A DNA stretch of 64,000 bases from JBHYDC01 sp051861205 (GTDB lineage: Bacteria; Pseudomonadota; Alphaproteobacteria; Rhizobiales; Pleomorphomonadaceae), in assembly GCA_051861205.1 (NCBI GenBank), contig JBHYDC010000004.1:1-64000 (forward strand), read 5' to 3'. Numbering within the stretch: position 1 is the stretch's first letter; each line of letters begins with the position of its first letter. The position numbers were made by a program, and so were the translations under genes. The notes under the pieces are model-generated. The model was not told the DNA's origin, did no database searches, and was given only the letters and a program-made list of their open reading frames with translations. Positions 61,993 through 64,000 of the stretch are shown here, one piece after another.

Positions 61993-62369
61993 CAATAGCC
62001 CTCCGGGGCGCCGAGCTCGTGAACCGGCTCGGCGACGCGCATGCCGTCGGTGTCGTCGGTTCCAAGGTCTTGATAGGCGCGGAAGGCGAGCACCAGAAGG
62101 AAGGCGAAGAAGGAGAAGGAGATCACGATGGCCGTCAGGATCAGTGCCTGCGGCAGCGCGTTCGCGACCACGCCGGCCGGAACGGTTTCGCCGCGCGCGA
62201 CTACGGGTGCAGCCTCGCGAACCAAGCGGCCGGAGGCGAAGATCAAGAGGTTCACCGCATTGCCGAGCAGCGCCACGCCGATCAGAATGCGGATGAGCTT
62301 TTTGGATAAGAGCAGATAGACGCTGGCGGCGAAGAACAAGCCGACCAGCCCTGCGAAGGCGGTTTCCAT
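61992..62369 (-). CDS. mnhC: Na+/H+ antiporter subunit C (MnhC/PhaC)
   Basis: A 125-residue, three-helix subunit homologous to NuoK. LIRILIGVALLGNAVNLLIF and DALPQALILTAIVISF-type helices with the buried acidic position are visible. It shares one base with mnhB and one with mnhD, so the genes are tightly coupled. Confidence 0.93.
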   Translation of the reverse strand: METAFAGLVGLFFAASVYLLLSKKLIRILIGVALLGNAVNLLIFASGRLVREAAPVVARGETVPAGVVANALPQALILTAIVISFSFFAFLLVLAFRAYQDLGTDDTDGMRVAEPVHELGAPEGY

Positions 62370-62791
62370 CAGATCCCGCCCTCCCTCTGTTCAAGGCCGA
62401 GCGCGATCGAGGTCATTACACCGCTGACGACGAAGAACACGCCAATGTCAAAGAACATCGGGGTGGAGAGTGCGACCTCGACGCCGAAAAGCGAGGGGAA
62501 GGTCCATAGCCCCGTCATGAACGGCTTCTGGAAAGCGAAGGACAGGAGCCCCATCGCGCCCGCCAGAGCCAAGCCGAAGCCGGCGAAGGACATGGGGTGA
62601 AACCGGAGCGCCCGCCGCACGGTGGCGACGCCGTGCGACAGGCCGAGCAGCGCAAGGCCCGATGCCGCGATCAAGCCGCCGATGAACCCGCCGCCCGGAT
62701 CGTTGTGGCCGCGCAGCGTCACGAAGATCGCGAAGACCAGGGTGAGGCTGGTGATGAAGGGCGCGAAGGCGCGGAAGATCACTGTGTTCAT
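62369..62791 (-). CDS. mnhB: Na+/H+ antiporter subunit B (MnhB/PhaB)
   Basis: A 140-residue, four-helix subunit. GHNDPGGGFIGGLIAASGL is the MnhB signature. The start overlaps the mnhA stop by four bases. It is separate from MnhA here, not fused as PhaAB in some rhizobia. Confidence 0.93.
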   Translation of the reverse strand: MNTVIFRAFAPFITSLTLVFAIFVTLRGHNDPGGGFIGGLIAASGLALLGLSHGVATVRRALRFHPMSFAGFGLALAGAMGLLSFAFQKPFMTGLWTFPSLFGVEVALSTPMFFDIGVFFVVSGVMTSIALGLEQREGGI

Positions 62792-64000
62792 GGCTGCGTC
62801 TCCCGCTCGCGCACGGCAATCGGCGCCCGCGCCTTGACGCGAACGAGGGCGAGGATGGCAAGCCCGGTGATCATCACCACCGCGATTTCCCCGAGGGTAT
62901 CGAGGCCGCGGAAGTCCACGATGATGACGTTGACGATGTTGCGGCCGTGCGCGATCGAGACGCTGGTGGCCTCATAGAAGTCGGTCAGCCGCCGGTCGAA
63001 CGCGCCTTGGGTGACGCTGAGGAGGAGGCCGGCGAAGCCGACGCCGGCGAGGATCGCCAACGTGCCGTCGAAGAGTGTTTGCCCAATCGGCCGGCGATCG
63101 CGCTCGCCCATCGACAGCCGCGTCATGACGAGGGCGAGGATCACCACCGACAGCGTTTCCACCATGAACTGGGTGAACGACAGGTCCGGCGCCCCGAATA
63201 GCATGAACAACACGGCCACCGCGAAGCCCTGCACGCCCAGCGAGACGATGGCGGTGAGCCGCGTTCGCGCGATCAGCACTGCGATAAGCCCGGCCACCGC
63301 AATCAGCACCACGGCCCACTCGTAGAACTTGAGAACCGGCATTTCGGGCCAGCGCGGCCCCTCGCCGAACACCACCATGGGCACCAAGAGGGCCGCCACG
63401 ATCAGAACTATGGTCGCGGTCATATAGGCTTCGAGGCGGCCCGATTGGATGGAACGCGTGACCAGCCCGGAGAAGCGCAGCACGCCGTTGATCAGTTGAT
63501 CGAAGCCCCGGTCCGGCCCCCAGCCGAGGCCGACCAGCCCGTCGTCGATCGCTTCGCGCAGCGGGCGGATGGCCCTGTAAGCGGCAACGCCGAGTGCGAC
63601 GGTGAGCGCGGAAAGGATCAGCGGCATGCTGATATAGGTCGGCACCAGATGAAGTTCGGCAGTGACCGGATGCCCGGCCACCGCTTCGGCCATGGGGATC
63701 AGCAGGAACTCCGCAGCCGGATGAAGGAGAAGTGCGGCGGCGAGCCCGGCCGCACCCAGCACGATGGGGCCGAGGATCAATTCGAGCGGCCCCTCATGGG
63801 CATGACGCGGCAGCGGCACCGGCTTACCGAGGAAGGGCTTGAGGGCGACGGCGAAGGCGATGGCGAACATCATGCAATTGCCAAGCACCGCGATGACGAC
63901 CGGCGTCCAGGCACCAACGTCGTAAAGGCCGAGATAGAGCGCTTCCTTGGCGACGAACCCGCTCATCGGCGGCAAGCCGGCCATGGAAACGCCGGCAACC
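62788..64000 (-). CDS. mnhA: Na+/H+ antiporter subunit A (MnhA/PhaA), N-terminal part missing
   Basis: The C-terminal 404 or so residues of the largest Mrp subunit, homologous to NuoL. The last NuoL-like helices are present (VSMAGLPPMSGFVAKE, whose start is cut by the window end), followed by the MrpA-specific C-terminal helices with GAPDLSFTQFMVETLSVVIL and the DFRGLDTLGEIAVV stretch. The stop overlaps mnhB by four bases. The apparent ATG at 63984 is internal. Regulation cannot be seen, because the promoter lies outside the window. Confidence 0.93.
   Translation of the reverse strand, partial: VAGVSMAGLPPMSGFVAKEALYLGLYDVGAWTPVVIAVLGNCMMFAIAFAVALKPFLGKPVPLPRHAHEGPLELILGPIVLGAAGLAAALLLHPAAEFLLIPMAEAVAGHPVTAELHLVPTYISMPLILSALTVALGVAAYRAIRPLREAIDDGLVGLGWGPDRGFDQLINGVLRFSGLVTRSIQSGRLEAYMTATIVLIVAALLVPMVVFGEGPRWPEMPVLKFYEWAVVLIAVAGLIAVLIARTRLTAIVSLGVQGFAVAVLFMLFGAPDLSFTQFMVETLSVVILALVMTRLSMGERDRRPIGQTLFDGTLAILAGVGFAGLLLSVTQGAFDRRLTDFYEATSVSIAHGRNIVNVIIVDFRGLDTLGEIAVVMITGLAILALVRVKARAPIAVRERETQP

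Noticed and set aside
1..64000. tRNA, rRNA, CRISPR array, prophage or insertion sequence
   Set aside because: I looked for cloverleaf-like ends, regular short repeats, integrase/transposase genes and terminal inverted repeats and saw none I could support.

Overview
The window is a GC-rich, densely coded chromosomal segment of an alphaproteobacterium, most likely of the order Hyphomicrobiales (Rhizobiales). The evidence is a Ros/MucR zinc-finger regulator, members of families typical of that order (DUF1491, DUF1513, DUF5330, DUF6456), a DnaA-domain-IV-like regulator, methylmalonyl-CoA mutase with MeaB, and GANTC (CcrM-type) sites clustered at the promoter of a cell-cycle-like histidine kinase. 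The genus cannot be fixed from the sequence alone. I see no tRNA, rRNA, CRISPR array, phage or insertion sequence.

Layout. 0.3-16.4 kb is an envelope and glycoconjugate region: a GT39 membrane glycosyltransferase, a heavy-metal-type P-ATPase without the usual CPx motif, UDP-glucuronate 4-epimerase and UDP-glucose dehydrogenase, a CDP-alcohol phosphatidyltransferase coupled to an FkbM methyltransferase, and a membrane sulfatase/LTA-synthase-like enzyme. It also holds a tight five-gene minus-strand operon (cytochrome b561, BchC-like dehydrogenase, divergent PTPS/QueD-fold protein, GT4 glycosyltransferase, methyltransferase). 14-21.5 kb has aldo/keto reductase, S10 carboxypeptidase, guanine deaminase, formate-THF ligase, an Rrf2 Fe-S regulator and a polysaccharide deacetylase. 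21.5-31.5 kb has a uronate-dehydrogenase-like protein lacking its catalytic residues, a frameshifted fructokinase, a four-gene imelysin/di-haem iron locus and a tungstate ABC transporter (tupBCA).

31.6-36.1 kb is a xylose module (LacI regulator, xylB, xylA) followed by a small RHH/ParE toxin-antitoxin pair with a perfect 18-bp inverted repeat as its operator. 36.2-46.3 kb has MeaB, a DUF1131 lipoprotein, an M20 peptidase, a HerA-like ATPase, a LuxR solo and divergent mutAB. The 5' half of mutA and its leader are clearly poorer in GC than their surroundings. 46.3-55.5 kb holds a haloacid dehalogenase, a class IV aminotransferase, an Fe/Mn superoxide dismutase, oligopeptidase B, small conserved proteins and a PAS histidine kinase. 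56-59 kb has SufE, the DUF6456/DnaA-like pair and MucR. 59.2 kb to the right edge is a Mrp-type Na+/H+ antiporter operon (A to G, A cut off by the window end).

How the parts fit: UDP-glucuronate/galacturonate supply (ugd plus epimerase) sits beside glycosyltransferases and may feed them. Xylose enters through XylA/XylB under the LacI regulator. Propionate-type carbon enters succinyl-CoA through MutAB, protected by MeaB. The most unusual unit is the PTPS-fold/BchC-like/GT4/methyltransferase operon, which reads as a possible dedicated pathway making a glycosylated, methylated small molecule of unknown identity.
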